Source: Diabrotica undecimpunctata
Taxonomy: Eukaryota; Arthropoda; Insecta; Coleoptera; Chrysomelidae
Length of the DNA: 64,000 nt
NCBI RefSeq assembly: GCF_040954645.1
Contig: NC_092804.1
Span: forward strand, 41,445,753-41,509,752
Reading direction: 5' to 3'
Position numbers and translations under genes: made by a program. Shown here one piece after another: positions 11,350-23,379 of this stretch (positions are counted from its first letter, which is position 1; every line of letters starts with the position of its first letter). The notes under the pieces are model-generated. The model saw only the letters and a list, made by a program, of their open reading frames with translations, was not told where the DNA came from and made no database searches.

Positions 11350-12958
11350 TACAGGATGGTGAATCATCAAATAGGCTATAGGAAACTCAATGAGAAAATC
11401 TAAATGGTTGGATTCCTACTTCCTTAATTATTTTACACCAAAAGTCATGAGACACTATTTGTAGAGGACTGAAATCTATATCGAAAACATAAGTTAAAAT
11501 TGTTCTACGAATTAAACGTATTCCAAAATTTTGCAAAAGTTTATACATTTTTCAGGCCACCCCTAAAAGTCAGGCGACACTTGCAGACCAGTTTAATATT
11601 CGTAATTCCACGGCCTTAAATCTTTTGAAAAGGAATAATTTCCATTCATATAAATTTCAATGTCATCAAAAAGTAGAGAAGAGAGGCTGAAAGACGAGTG
11701 GAATTTTGTTACGAAATTTTAGAGAGGGCTAATGTAGACAGAAAATTTTTAAATAATTTTTTTTAGTGATGAATGTTTATTTACATTAAATAATGAACCA
11801 AATGTTCAAAATTATAGGATTTGGTCAACAAGAAAGCCTGAGGATATTATTGAAAGCCATACCCAATATTGTCGAAAAATAAATGTCTGGTTAGGAATAT
11901 TTAGACACAATATTATTGGACCATTTTATTATGAGGAAAATGCTAATTTAAAAAAGTTTTTAGTCTTGCTACAAAAATAGATTTTACCAAGACTTGCAGA
12001 TATAGCTCCAGGTGAAAAAGAAATTTAAATGGATGGATGTCCTGCGCACAATAACTGGGAGGTTAAGGAATTCCTTAAGAACAGTTTTAATAAATTGTTT
12101 AATTGAACCTAACTGCAACATTAAATGGCGTCTGAGATTGGGAGATCTAGCTCCAAACAATTATTTTATCTGGGGGCATCTAAAATCAAAAATCTATTTT
12201 GACCAAACATGTACAGATATTGAAGCATTAAAAATGTGAATTATTGAAGAGTGTGTAAAAATAACGTCACGTGTTCTGGCTAATGTTAGTCGAGAATTTT
12301 ACAATCGATTGGGATACTGTTTAATATCTCATAAAATGGCGGATTGTTTGAACATTATGGTTTTATGTTTAGAAATAATCATAATTTTTTTTAGGAATAA
12401 GGATCACAGTGAAACCATATTGAAATTCTTTGAAATTGTGGTATAACCACCTGGAATTGAATTGGAGTGTATTAGAATATCTTACGTTAAATAAAAATCT
12501 GGCAGGGCTCGCACTATTACCTGAATACAACATTATTGCGATTATTTTATTAACTTTATTGGTTTTTAAACAATATAATTTATTGTTTACAAAGTAATAC
12601 TTATTGTTCAGTAGTAGTATTAGTATTTAGTTAAATTTATTGTTTATAATTTAATCATAAAATAAAAATATTTACAATTTAAATTTTGTCAAACATCTTA
12701 CATCAATATGATCAAATGCAACACGTCATACACACTCTTGCAGTACGTGTGGCCTGACTTTAGGGGTGGTTTGAAAAATGTGTTATATTTTTACAAAATT
12801 TTGAAGTACGTTTTATTCGTAGAACAATTTTAACATTTGTTTTTAATACAGATTTCAGTCTTTCAGTTGATGTAAACTAATTAGGAGAGCAGGAATTCAA
12901 CAATTTAAAATTTCACATTGAGTTTCCTATTGCCCGTTTGACGATTCACCACCCGGTA
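11350..12958 (+). mobile_element. Second Tc1/mariner-type transposon with ~220-bp inverted repeats
   Basis: Inverted ends read inward C(A/C)GG(A/G)TGGTGAATC and lie next to TA at 11350-11351 and 12957-12958. The inverted repeats cover about 11352-11580 and 12747-12956, sharing long words such as TTAAAATTGTTCTACGAAT. They differ by scattered substitutions and by short indels (for example near 11455-11470). The interior is a decayed transposase on the plus strand. Total length is about 1.6 kb. Its ends differ from those of the element at 5.8-7.8 kb, so it is a different family of the same superfamily. Confidence 0.8.
11575..12370 (+). pseudogene. Tc1/mariner-type transposase remnant
   Basis: Fragments in order are QATLADQFNIRNSTALNLL (helix-turn-helix-like), FFSDECLFTLNN with the first catalytic Asp (about 11765), KINVWLGIFRHNIIGPFYY, then WMDGCPAHNN with the second Asp (about 12030). 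Last comes LGDLAPNNYFIWGHLKSKIY with the third acid (about 12145-12190). Stops follow LLQK and other positions, and at least two frameshifts are needed. The beginning runs straight out of the left inverted repeat, so the first helix-turn-helix is probably missing. The motif order matches the transposase at 6.3-7.4 kb, although the sequences are clearly diverged. Confidence 0.75.
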
Positions 12959-13663
12959 TACCTTTTGGCTTTCTGAATTTTTTTCAACAAACGTTCGACT
13001 ATTTTACTTTAAGAATTAAGAAAATCTCAAAATTTAGATTATTCGGATTTTTCCTGCACTATATATTAAGTAATATATATAAATTATGAACGACTATAAT
13101 TTAATTATTTAATTTGATCCAAGTTGTATATATTCTCATCATTCGTTTATTCAAACAATCTGTCTCTTAGCTTCGCTGTTTTTTAAATCGTGTTTCGAGA
13201 CAATAAAGAACTAATAAATCCGGGCGTATATCAGTCGAAAAGTTTCATTTAACTCTTTCGCACTTGTTGGTTGTCTCGGAAGTTTCCGACAAACTTTGAA
13301 TTCGACATTAATTTATTACCGCTGAGATTAAATAACTCGTCCGCTGTAAAACGAATATTCTTCCATTTTCAAGGTAAGATAAAGTAATTTATCGATATTG
13401 GGAGTTCAACAGACTATTTACGAATTTATTGCGAAAAGGAAACACAGCTGCTGTTATAATTCAACTTTAATTGATTTTCCTTCTTTAAAGCTATAAATAA
13501 TTTTCAATTTGCTTATACTCCTACAAGAGAATCAATCTGTTTTCTTTATAATTACGATTTTAGCAAGTATTTCTTTTTAAATTATAAAATTTGATTCTAT
13601 CTTATCCCGTTTGAATTTAATTAAATTAACCATAAAAAATTAGAGAAATTCATTGTAACACAC
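12959..13663. other. AT-rich gap
   Basis: No recognised gene, repeat or RNA. Confidence 0.4.
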
Positions 13664-13885
13664 TCATTACCTATTTCTCATTTAGGTTTTTGATAATAAG
13701 AAAGTAAGCAAAAACCATTTATGCTCTACGTTTCATTGATTTGAAACAAAAAATGTTAAGGGCTTTGTTTACTTTGGTTTAAATTAGGCCTTAGCAAATA
13801 TTTATCTGGCTGAATTTTCAGTATTGATAGTAGTAGTTGTCAGTGTAATAATAGTTTAAATTGAAGACCTCGGTGCAAGAACCGG
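13664..13885 (+). repeat. Fragment of the 5.8-7.8 kb mariner-type family
   Basis: The stretch resembles 6165-6330, the non-coding leader between the left inverted repeat and the transposase: shared words include CATTTAGGT, ATAAGAAAGTAAG/ATAAAGTAAG, TTTACTTTGGTTTAAA and AGTAGTTGTCAGTG. No inverted repeat or transposase follows, so it is an isolated internal piece of another copy. Confidence 0.55.
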
Positions 13886-14680
13886 ACAACTCCACTTTTC
13901 TGAAGTGTTGGGAAATCGAAAAAAAATTAATATTTTTTGAAAATGCTCAATGAAACTAATCCTTCTAGACAGCCTCATTTATTCAATCACTACTTTTTAT
14001 TCATATTGGAGACGCAAAAATTCTGTTTTGAAAAAAATGGATTTTTTTTTCAGAAATTCCACATGTTAAAAATAAAAATCAAACAATGAACTGTTTTTGG
14101 ATTTTTTATTGCAAATGAAATACGTAAATAAAAATATAATAGTTAAATATTTATTTTAAACATAAGAAGAGTTACTAACACTACCTTCATCTGGGTCTAC
14201 ACCAGAATTTGGGTCTTCGGCATTATCAGTAATGTTTTCAAACATGCAGTTATAATAACCTTGGTCATTTAAAGGTACATATTTTCGTCTCTTAAGTCTC
14301 TTAAATCCCTAATTTCTTTAGGGTTTATATCTCCTTTTTTTTCATAAAAAAATTTGTGGAAATAACAAATCCCGAACTTATAGAGCATTTAATAAACTGA
14401 TAATCTTTTAAATCCGTAAACTAATTTTTCGAAACTAAATTCAGATTTATGCTTTAATCTGTGCCTTCTAAGAATTGCAAGGCTAAACAGACGTTGATAA
14501 AGATTAAAATTTAGACAATTGTAATATTCAAAATAGGATTTGACTTAAGTTGTCTTTTTAATTTTTCTGTTTTAAATTTAATCCATAAGACAGCTCGCTC
14601 TATTGTTTTTTTTTTACTTTTGTAAGTTTTGTAGCAACAGAGTTTGTAAACGGCTATGACACATATAAGTGTTTTTGTTA
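13886..14680. other. Gap with weak coding-like traces
   Basis: On the minus strand around 14190-14480 a stretch reads FGICYFHKFFYEKKGDINP and continues as a basic, aspartate-containing run. It looks like degraded protein, but I cannot name the family. The remainder is AT-rich without signal. Confidence 0.3.
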
Positions 14681-15195
14681 CGCCCAGTTCCACCAACGCG
14701 ATTTAAGTGAAAATTCGATCTTAAGAAATAATTTTCACTTAAGTCCGTTCCATCAAGTTTCGTCATATCCATCGTCCATCTTCTGTCATATATTGACACA
14801 TTTGACACACAAGTGAGGTTAAATTTCTTCTGTTGATCGTCAATGTTAGGTTAACTCGCATTTTTTCGGTCTAATTTAATTTTTTATTTTTATATTCTTA
14901 TACAGGTCACCATTTACATTTACAATAAAATATTGAAATGACGTTGAATTAAAGACAGCATCGAAAATGACACAAATGTTCTTCTTTTTCTTTTTTTTTT
15001 GTTTCTGCATTAATAACGAGTTAACAATTTAAGAATTTCTGACAATTTTGCAAAGTTGGTATTTCTGAGAACTTAAGTTTTTTCTTGGTTGAGTTAAGTA
15101 AAAAACTTGTATGGTAGAACGCAAATTACAACTAAGAAATTTTTTTGACTAAGCAAAACTTAGGTAAGATTAGATCAGGTTGGTGGAACCGGACG
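14681..15195. mobile_element. PIF/Harbinger-type MITE, 515 bp
   Basis: Both ends read inward CG(C/T)CC(A/G)GTTCCACCAAC, and each is flanked by TTA (14678-14680 and 15196-15198). A three-base TTA/TAA target duplication is the mark of PIF/Harbinger insertions. The visible inverted repeat is about 17-20 bp with weaker similarity inside. There is no credible coding frame, so this is a non-autonomous element. A Harbinger transposase remnant lies 0.5 kb to the right but shows no matching ends, so it cannot be named as the source. Confidence 0.75.
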
Positions 15196-15198
15196 TTA

Positions 15199-15689
15199 TT
15201 CTTGTACTCTGTAACTATTAATTTATATAGTAATTTGTGTCATTAATTTTATAACTGTTTGTGGTAAGACACAATAAATGTTAAATTTTTTTTGTAACAT
15301 TTTGTTTATTTTTTTAACTAACCCTTTTTGAGTTTTATTTGAAAAAGATATGTTCTGCATTTTATATAATTATTTCCCTAGTTACAACTAGTTGTTGTAA
15401 TAGTTATAATTAGGCACCTCGAAGTGGCGTCCTTTTTAAATTTCCTGTTTTTCTTTCTGTGTTTTGTTTTATTTGTCCCAAGAGATTCATGATCTTTTGT
15501 TTCATATTTTTGTAGTTGCCCCAATCCAAACCCCTTGTCATTTACTTATCCACGACCCCAGCTCTCCTAACAAACCCTGAGTGCCGTCCACATACGTTTC
15601 GATTTTTTTGCTTGCCCTATATCCGCCCCATTAATTTCTGTCCCCAATTTTCTACCCCTTATAATAATACCCCATGGGGTAGGCAAAAT
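15199..15689. other. Gap with pyrimidine-rich segment
   Basis: CT-rich at about 15515-15670; no coding similarity recognised. Confidence 0.35.
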
Positions 15690-16260
15690 ATTTCGTTACA
15701 ATAAATGGACGAATATCAGACGGAGGTGTTTTGAATTATACTGCATTTGGAAAAGCATTATCAGATAATTCACTTAAAATCCCAGAATCTGATCTGTTTT
15801 CAAATAGTCAAAAGATACTACCCTATGTCTTTATTGAAGATGAAGCTTTTGCACTGACAGAAAATTTCATGAAACCTTACAGCCAAACAAGATTCACGAT
15901 GGAAAAAAAAATTTAATTATCGACTTAGTTGTGCCCGTCGCATTGTGGAAAAAAGCATTTGGAATATTAGTATTAAAATTCGGTGTTTTTTAATGACTGA
16001 TTGCATTATCGCCCGAGAGCTCAAACCATCGTCTTAACATGTTGCTATTTACACAATTAGTTAAAGAAGAAACCAGTCTCCGTCATACATTTACAATAAT
16101 TCTGTGGATGTTGAAGATTTTGAATCAAAAAATATTGTTGAAGGAACTTGGAGAACAACTGGATAATCAATATCACTTGAGTTCTGAGAGTATCAGAAAT
16201 TTAGCCACTATAGCAAAAAGTATCAGAGATAGTTATTGTGGTTTTTTTTAATAATAAGGG
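15690..16260 (+). pseudogene. PIF/Harbinger (HARBI1-like) transposase, C-terminal half
   Basis: Starting near 15703 the plus strand reads NGRISDGGVLNYTAFGKAL, then NSQKILPYVFIEDEAFALTE and FMKPYSQ. This is the order seen in the DDE_Tnp_4 domain: an SDGG(V) segment with a catalytic acid, and a (G)D-x-AF-L---LMKPY segment with the last acid. A frameshift in an A-run near 15905-15915 leads into FNYRLSCARRIVEKS, the conserved FNYRLSRARR region, and then VDVEDFESKNIVEG toward 16160. The N-terminal half with the first catalytic Asp is missing, and several stops follow. In complete elements this enzyme works with a second, Myb/MADF-like protein; a MADF remnant lies opposite at 16380-16710. Confidence 0.75.
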
Positions 16261-16379
16261 GTAGGTTTCACGGCAACATAAATTTGCTTAAAATGTAAAC
16301 TTAAAATATTAAACTTTATATACTTACACTGATTGTTGAAATAGTATTTGAATTATCACTGTCCACATTGTTTATATTA

Positions 16380-16710
16380 TGATCTGCTCATTCCTATTCC
16401 CTTCCTTTAAAGACTTTGTGAAGCACTAGGTTTGTCCTGACCCACGAGAAACTGCATTTCGCTAAAATATCATAAAGTTGGTTGAATTACATGGTGTACT
16501 TCTGTACTGCTTTTCCCTTATACAATGTAATTCCTTTCTAAAGTTAGTACGCAACAAATTGAACTTTTTCATTAACTGCAACTCATCAGCATCTGGATAA
16601 TATTCTGTGTATTTTTGGAGCAATTGATCGTACTGTTCATTTTTTTTTAATTTCATTAGTATAATCTTTACTCTTGACGTTCCACAAAGCCGGTAACGAC
16701 CGATACACAT
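16380..16710 (-). pseudogene. MADF-domain protein remnant, probable second gene of the Harbinger element
   Basis: The minus strand reads YDQLLQKYTEYYPDADELQL, then MKKFNLLRTNFRKELHCIRE. This is the helix pattern of MADF domains (Y..LL..Y...YP.A......KK...LRTNFRKEL). After a frameshift near 16490 it continues as L*YFSEMQFLVGQDKPSASQ, where a stop stands at the usual Trp of LWYF. MADF/Myb-like proteins bind transposon ends or DNA and are the known second product of PIF/Harbinger elements. Its tail-to-tail placement with the transposase remnant at 15.69-16.26 kb fits that. The alternative is an unrelated host MADF pseudogene. Confidence 0.6.
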
Positions 16711-16830
16711 CGATGCTCTCTACAATAAACTTTTTTCTTTCCATTTTCCCTTTGCAGAAATATTTTTTACCGTACTGCGATGTTTACAACAAGAGTGTTA
16801 AAACGAAACTGAACCAATATTGCGCAACAT

Positions 16831-18905
16831 CATGGTACAATGAATACACAAGGTATGATATTGCGCATGACATTTGACAGCTGGCCCAGGAGTGTGACGT
16901 AGTTAAGATCGCCTGAACAATCTCGAACCCATTATTACAGCTTAACGTACACATTAATTTTGAAATTATGGTTAAAAAGTGATCTAATTTTTTTTAAATG
17001 TTTTGTTTTGGTTATAATTGAATAAAAAATATATTTTCAGTAGCGTAAAACCTTTACTTCTCCTAGAGATTCAGGCGAAATATTTATTTTTGTTTTCATA
17101 CATATACTAATAATATAAGTACTCTTTTTGTATGCAAATCCCTTGAAATTTTAAAAATTTTCTGCAGGGGAAATACTGTGAATAGGTAAATAGTAGTAGA
17201 TTTGCTTATTCTGATTCACTGTCACTTACTTTCAAGCAGTTTTACTGAAATAAAAACAAAATAGAGTACAATAGAGAAAAATCTGTTTTACAATTCAATA
17301 TGGTATTTTAGATGAGTTATAATGAAATTTAGTAAAATAAAAAATATACACATTACTATAACCTACCGATTACTATATGCAAAATTTACTTATCAAACAA
17401 TATAATAATATGAAAATAAGACACAAATTAGTTCAAACGCAAAACACAATAAATATCGACTTCAGACGACTTTACACCGGTAAGACAGAAAGCTTGTATA
17501 AAAACAAAAGTTCAACAATAATATCGGTTATCAATGGTGACTATTGGAAATTGCAAGTTATGAGATAATAAATATATTTTAAAGTAACTCAATACTGACT
17601 GAGTCATGTATTTTATAATAGAAAAATAATTTAGATTTATGCTTATATATGGGTCTTTATACAAATGGTGTTTAGTTACTATTTATTTATACTGTATAGT
17701 ATTTTTTTGTAAAACTGAAAGTTTTTATTTGCCATTGTATATCTGGCTTTGTACCTTTTTCAAAGTACGCTGTGCAATTGCTTGTTGCAATAGTGACAAT
17801 GAAGATAAAATCTTTAGGTTTCATACATTTCCTAAAGATAGTGTGACCAGAAAACTGTGGATTATATCTTGTTGTAGAAAGGATAATTTTAATTGTAATA
17901 CTGCAAGAATTTGTTATACACATTTTAAAACTGAAGATTACCAAAGAAATCTACAACAGGAACTTTTAAATTACGTTTCTAAAAAGGGTCTAAAACTCAA
18001 ACCTGAGGCAGTACCTAGTCTTTGCCTATTTGCCTAAATCAACATCGGCTACCCTTTTAACCAACCAAAAGAAACGCGTACAAGGAGGCGAACACAGAGA
18101 GTCCAAAAAGTATGTTGAGCAGCTTCTTACTACTTCTAGGTCAACGACGTAAGTCTAAATATTTTTATTAATTATTAGTCATGAAACCTTAAATGGTTTT
18201 TTCATATCGATTTGTTAAGTAAGAAACTAGCCTCAGCCTGCTATGCAATTTGCAATAAGAACTGTTTCGGAGGAAATCAATTTAGCATCTTCCAAAATAA
18301 CATATTTTTCTTTGTTAAATCATGTTATCATTATTAAAATATACAATGTTATCATTATTATAAACAATACCAAGATAATTTTAGGTGTGAATATTACAAA
18401 AATGTCATTTTAAATGTTGTGCAATATTGTGTGCCCTCACTACACTCATATTCGATGGCCAGCTAGCTCATTCGATATAAATAAAGTTGACTTTGTCATT
18501 ATTTATTTTGATTTTGTGTTTAGTTCAGTAGGTATATATACGTACAAATTTTGTGTACCTCCATTACCACTTTTCTGTATCTTTTTAAACATCTGAAATA
18601 TCGAACTCTGGAGTTTAAGTTAATTAACCTGTACCTACGTGTAATAAAAGATAATTAAAACTTGTCTTATAAAGGATATCTATGTTTTATAAAGGATAAA
18701 TATTATAATAACATAATTTTATTATCTCTTTATAATTACTATAATTAAATTAGTCAAATTATATAAGAAAACTTAAAATTAAAAGTCTTTTCTATACAAC
18801 TACATTCAAATGTTGTGGGAATAAGCGCTCTTGACTACGTCATGCGCGAAAGCGAACCGATTTTGGAACATTATGTATCATACCTTGTGTATTCATTGTA
18901 CCATG
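16831..18905 (+). mobile_element. P-like transposon with 29-bp inverted repeats and 9-bp target repeat
   Basis: The ends are a perfect inverted repeat of about 29 bp (16831-16859 and 18877-18905), beginning CATGGTACAATGAATAC. They are flanked directly by GCGCAACAT at 16822-16830 and 18906-18914. P elements have ~31-bp inverted repeats starting CATGATG and duplicate 8 bp. A palindromic CATG at the end can make an 8-bp duplication look like 9. A second inverted pair, TGACGTAGT(C/T)AAGA(G/T)CGC, lies inside (16894-16911 and 18825-18842), as the subterminal repeats of P elements do. The 2.08-kb interior carries only a THAP exon, so the element is internally deleted and non-autonomous. Confidence 0.85.
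17766..18149 (+). pseudogene. THAP-domain exon of the P-like transposase
   Basis: The coding match begins RCAIACCNSDNEDKIFRFH after an AG at 17764-17765 that could be a splice acceptor. It then shows FPKDSVTRKLWIISCCRKDN, ICYTHFKTEDY and LKPEAVPSL. The Cys pair, the FHTFPKD, the invariant Trp and the C..HF pair are those of a C2CH THAP zinc finger, the DNA-binding end of P-element transposases. One extra base around 18030 shifts the frame; the new frame runs KSTSATLLTNQKKR onward to a GTAAGT donor-like site at 18149. No GTP-binding or catalytic domain follows in the element. It could also be a domesticated THAP gene, but its position inside P-type ends argues for transposon origin. Confidence 0.75.
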
Positions 18906-18914
18906 GCGCAACAT

Positions 18915-20439
18915 TACTCACAGACGCCGCATTATTTACAATATTGCTCAATAAAAACCTAAGTCATGTTGATTGACTGTTGATATTGTGCAATCATTCA
19001 ATGTGATCTACAGACCATCAATATATTGTATAATATAAATTATTGTCCAATATATTGACAATAATATTGACGTACCTACTTATTTAGTTTAGAACATTTG
19101 TTTGTACCTTTTATTAACATATAACACATTTATTAACATCATAAAATAAAAATATTTTTAACACATATCTTATTTTATTTATCCTGTTAACAATTTCCTA
19201 GACTATTACTAATCCGCAATTGTGCGACCTATTGTTCGCTGGTCCTTCGAGATATATATTTATTTTTTATCTACCAGATGTAGTAAGGTGAGAATATAGT
19301 TTTACAAATAATTTGATTTTAAATATTGAGCCAGTTATTTCATCCTTTTTCCTACAAGAAGATTACCTGACACATTAGGAATTGTATTTAATTAAAACAA
19401 GTTATAAAAAGCCAAGCAGTCGGATATACATTATATCTGGGATGATAACTGCCCTATATTTTGCATATTAAATTTGTCATTAGACCACAAGGCATTCGGT
19501 AGAATAAAATCACCTGCTAGAACAATAAAATCAAAATTAGTTATGTTATAACTATTTCTAAAAATCCCACTATTTTCTTTAAAAGTTATGGCAATATTTG
19601 TAATTTAGCATTTCTAATTTGTAGCAGAATTATAGAAGTTTTACATTTAACTATTTTGTATAAATACCTTTAAACAATAATAATTTACATAGAAAATAAA
19701 AGAATACATAGAGATAAAAAAACATTAACTGCGTAATTTAATTTTTAAAGTGTTTTTGAAACTAAAACTATATACAAAACTGTGTTAGCTAAGAGAATTG
19801 GGATGGACATCAACGGAATTTTAAAAAGAGTGGACAATATGTCCTAATTCAATTTCGAGCCTAAAAGACTCCAAGCTCCATGGCATATACAAACATTTCG
19901 ATCACTTTCGTACTGAAAATTCATTCCTATCAGCATAATTTCGTTCAGCCATCGCTCATAGGCGTTCACGTTGGACAAAACAAGGAGAAAATTGTTTATG
20001 GTTTTTTTATTTTTCTGACCCAAATATTAATTGAAATACATTTTAAGTATGCAGAATGTATGCGGCTTTTAAAATTTTAGCATTAACATTTTTAAAGTAA
20101 ATCTGAGGACCCTTTTTATTGCCGAATCAATCGAGATCGTACAGGTCAAGAAGCTGCAGCTTCTAAAAATTAAAGAGTTTTTAAATATATTCTCTCATTT
20201 TTATTGTTTTTGAATTCTTCCCTGAGCGTATAAAGTTCCAAAAGATCCGTACGTCAGACCATAACAATATTATTCTCCTTCACAGGGAATATCAGATATT
20301 GAGATATGCTTGCTATAACCGTTTTGTCTTAGTTTTCTTTGCATTTTTGCTCCTACCCGTTTCTTGAAATTGACACTAATAATCTCTTTACAAAGAATAA
20401 TTATCATTTTGGTTGTACGTTCTAGATCCATCTAGACCT
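18915..20439. other. Long AT-rich stretch without gene
   Basis: No coding similarity, paired repeats or RNA gene seen; short open frames here are not supported. Confidence 0.4.
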
Positions 20440-20770
20440 ACGCTCTACAATTTTGGCAACAAGTAGTGCTACATGTAAACAGCACACAAGTAACATAACT
20501 ATTCTTCAGAGGCTAAGAAAAGACAAAGAAATTATGAACACTATAAAAAACAGAAAATTGGCTTACTTCGGCCACATCATGCGTTATGATAAATACCGAC
20601 TTCTACAGTTAATTGTACAAGGCAAGATTGATGATAAGAGAGGCCCTGGACGTAGACGTATATCCTGGCTGGCCAATATTAGGATGTGGACTGGTCTAAC
20701 GTCAACTCATCTATTTCGAGCTGCTGTAAATAGAATAAGATGGTCAATGTGGTCGCCAACTTATCTAGAA
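20440..20770 (+). pseudogene. RTE-like LINE tail, family C
   Basis: The frame reads NTIKNRKLAYFGHIMRYDKY, then RGPGRRRISWLANIRMWTGL and LFRAAVNRIRW. This is the C-terminal module found again at 20.8-21.6, 55.8-57.5 and 61.0-62.4 kb. It begins abruptly near 20440, so it is a short 5'-truncated insertion. The open frame continues to 20842, but the part after about 20770 belongs to the inverted neighbour. Confidence 0.65.
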
Positions 20771-20789
20771 CTACATCAAAATATTTTCT

Positions 20790-21600
20790 ATTCTGCACCA
20801 CTCTTACTAATTGTTAGACCTTCATGCCCGTCCAAGTTCTGATATTGTAAAGAGATGACATGGCTCTGTTGTCTACTCCTCTTTATCTTCTCTTTAATAA
20901 TTAATCGTAACAGGTTAAATTTGTCATTTCTCATAATGTGGCCTAGGTACAAGGTCCTTCTTTTTTATTCTTTGTAATAAGTTCTAACTCTCTATTTATG
21001 GTATTTAATAGTGTTTGTTTTGTAATTTGTTATTTCCAAGATATTCGGAGCATTCTGCGATATAGACACATTTCAAAGGCTTCCAGCCATCTAATGATAT
21101 TTAATTTTAATATCCAGGCTTTAACTGCATACAGAAGGACTGACCAAACGTAGCATTTAACAACTCTAATTCGGATATCTTAGCTGGTTTTCGGTTATAG
21201 ATAATTTGTTTCCATTTTATTTCTATATCTGCATGACACTTATCATTTAGTACTACTCCCAAGTATCTAAATTTGTAAAATTGTTCTAATTAAGTGTTAT
21301 TTAGGTCAATGCGACAATTTTCATCGGTTTTGCTAATTACCATTACTTTAGTTTTTTGACGATTTATTGTCACTCCCATTGCTTCACTTGTATTATTAAC
21401 TCTGTCTAGTATATTTTGTAAATCTTCCATTTTTTACACTATTAGAACCGTATTGGCTGCATACCTGATATTGTTAGTATATTTATCGTTTATTTTTATA
21501 CCAATTTCGGCGCCGTCAAGTCCTTGTTTGAATATGCATTTAAAGTGGGTTGACACAATCCAAGAAAGCTTGGATCTTGGACCAAGTGGACTTGTACTAG
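20790..21600 (-). pseudogene. RTE-like LINE C-terminal half, family C, inverted next to a plus copy
   Basis: Read leftwards on the minus strand, the stretch gives thumb-type FKYLGVV near 21270 and YRRMLRISWK near 21060. Then come YLGHIMRNDKFNLLRLIIKE and a degraded tail near 20850-20940. It faces the plus-strand copy at 20.44-20.77 kb tail to tail. Many stops are present. Confidence 0.6.
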
Positions 21601-21637
21601 TGTACTTGTACCAGGTAAATCCACATAATTCTTCTGC

Positions 21638-22681
<1,044 letters not shown>

Positions 22682-22682
22682 G

Positions 22683-22920
22683 GAAAAACCTCAAAAAAGA
22701 TGGGTAGATGATATGAGAGCAGCGGCAGGTAAACAGTGAAATATATTGGCCCAAGACAGAGAAGGATGGAAGCAATATTTAACATAAATAATTCTGCCAA
22801 TATTCATTCACTTTTTTTATCAAGTGTATTCAATATTCAGACGATATATGTATATACTCCGTTCAAGATACTTATACGCTTGCATTGGGGCTCTAGAGAA
22901 CATTATAAATACAATGATTG
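22683..22920 (+). pseudogene. LINE 3' tail
   Basis: It reads KPQKRWVDDMRAAAGKQ, then LAQDREGWKQ, the last coding residues of an RTE-type LINE, followed by non-coding sequence. It abuts the 5'-truncated end of the minus-strand LINE at 22681 and runs toward the (GATA)n array. Only about 35 codons are present. Confidence 0.6.
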
Positions 22921-22934
22921 CATGGACAGAAGAA

Positions 22935-23261
<327 letters not shown>

Positions 23262-23379
23262 TATGATAGGTATGACCTTTTCCACAGAAAAGTGCTCTAT
23301 GATGTTTTTTACCTGTCATATACTACGATTACCGGGGAACCTAACCCTGTGTGGGCGTACCCTGTCGGTAGTTAAGAAA

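Noticed and set aside
17377..17568. Possible extra P-element exon
   Set aside because: No resemblance to P transposase domains and no splice-site pattern that would join it to the THAP exon.
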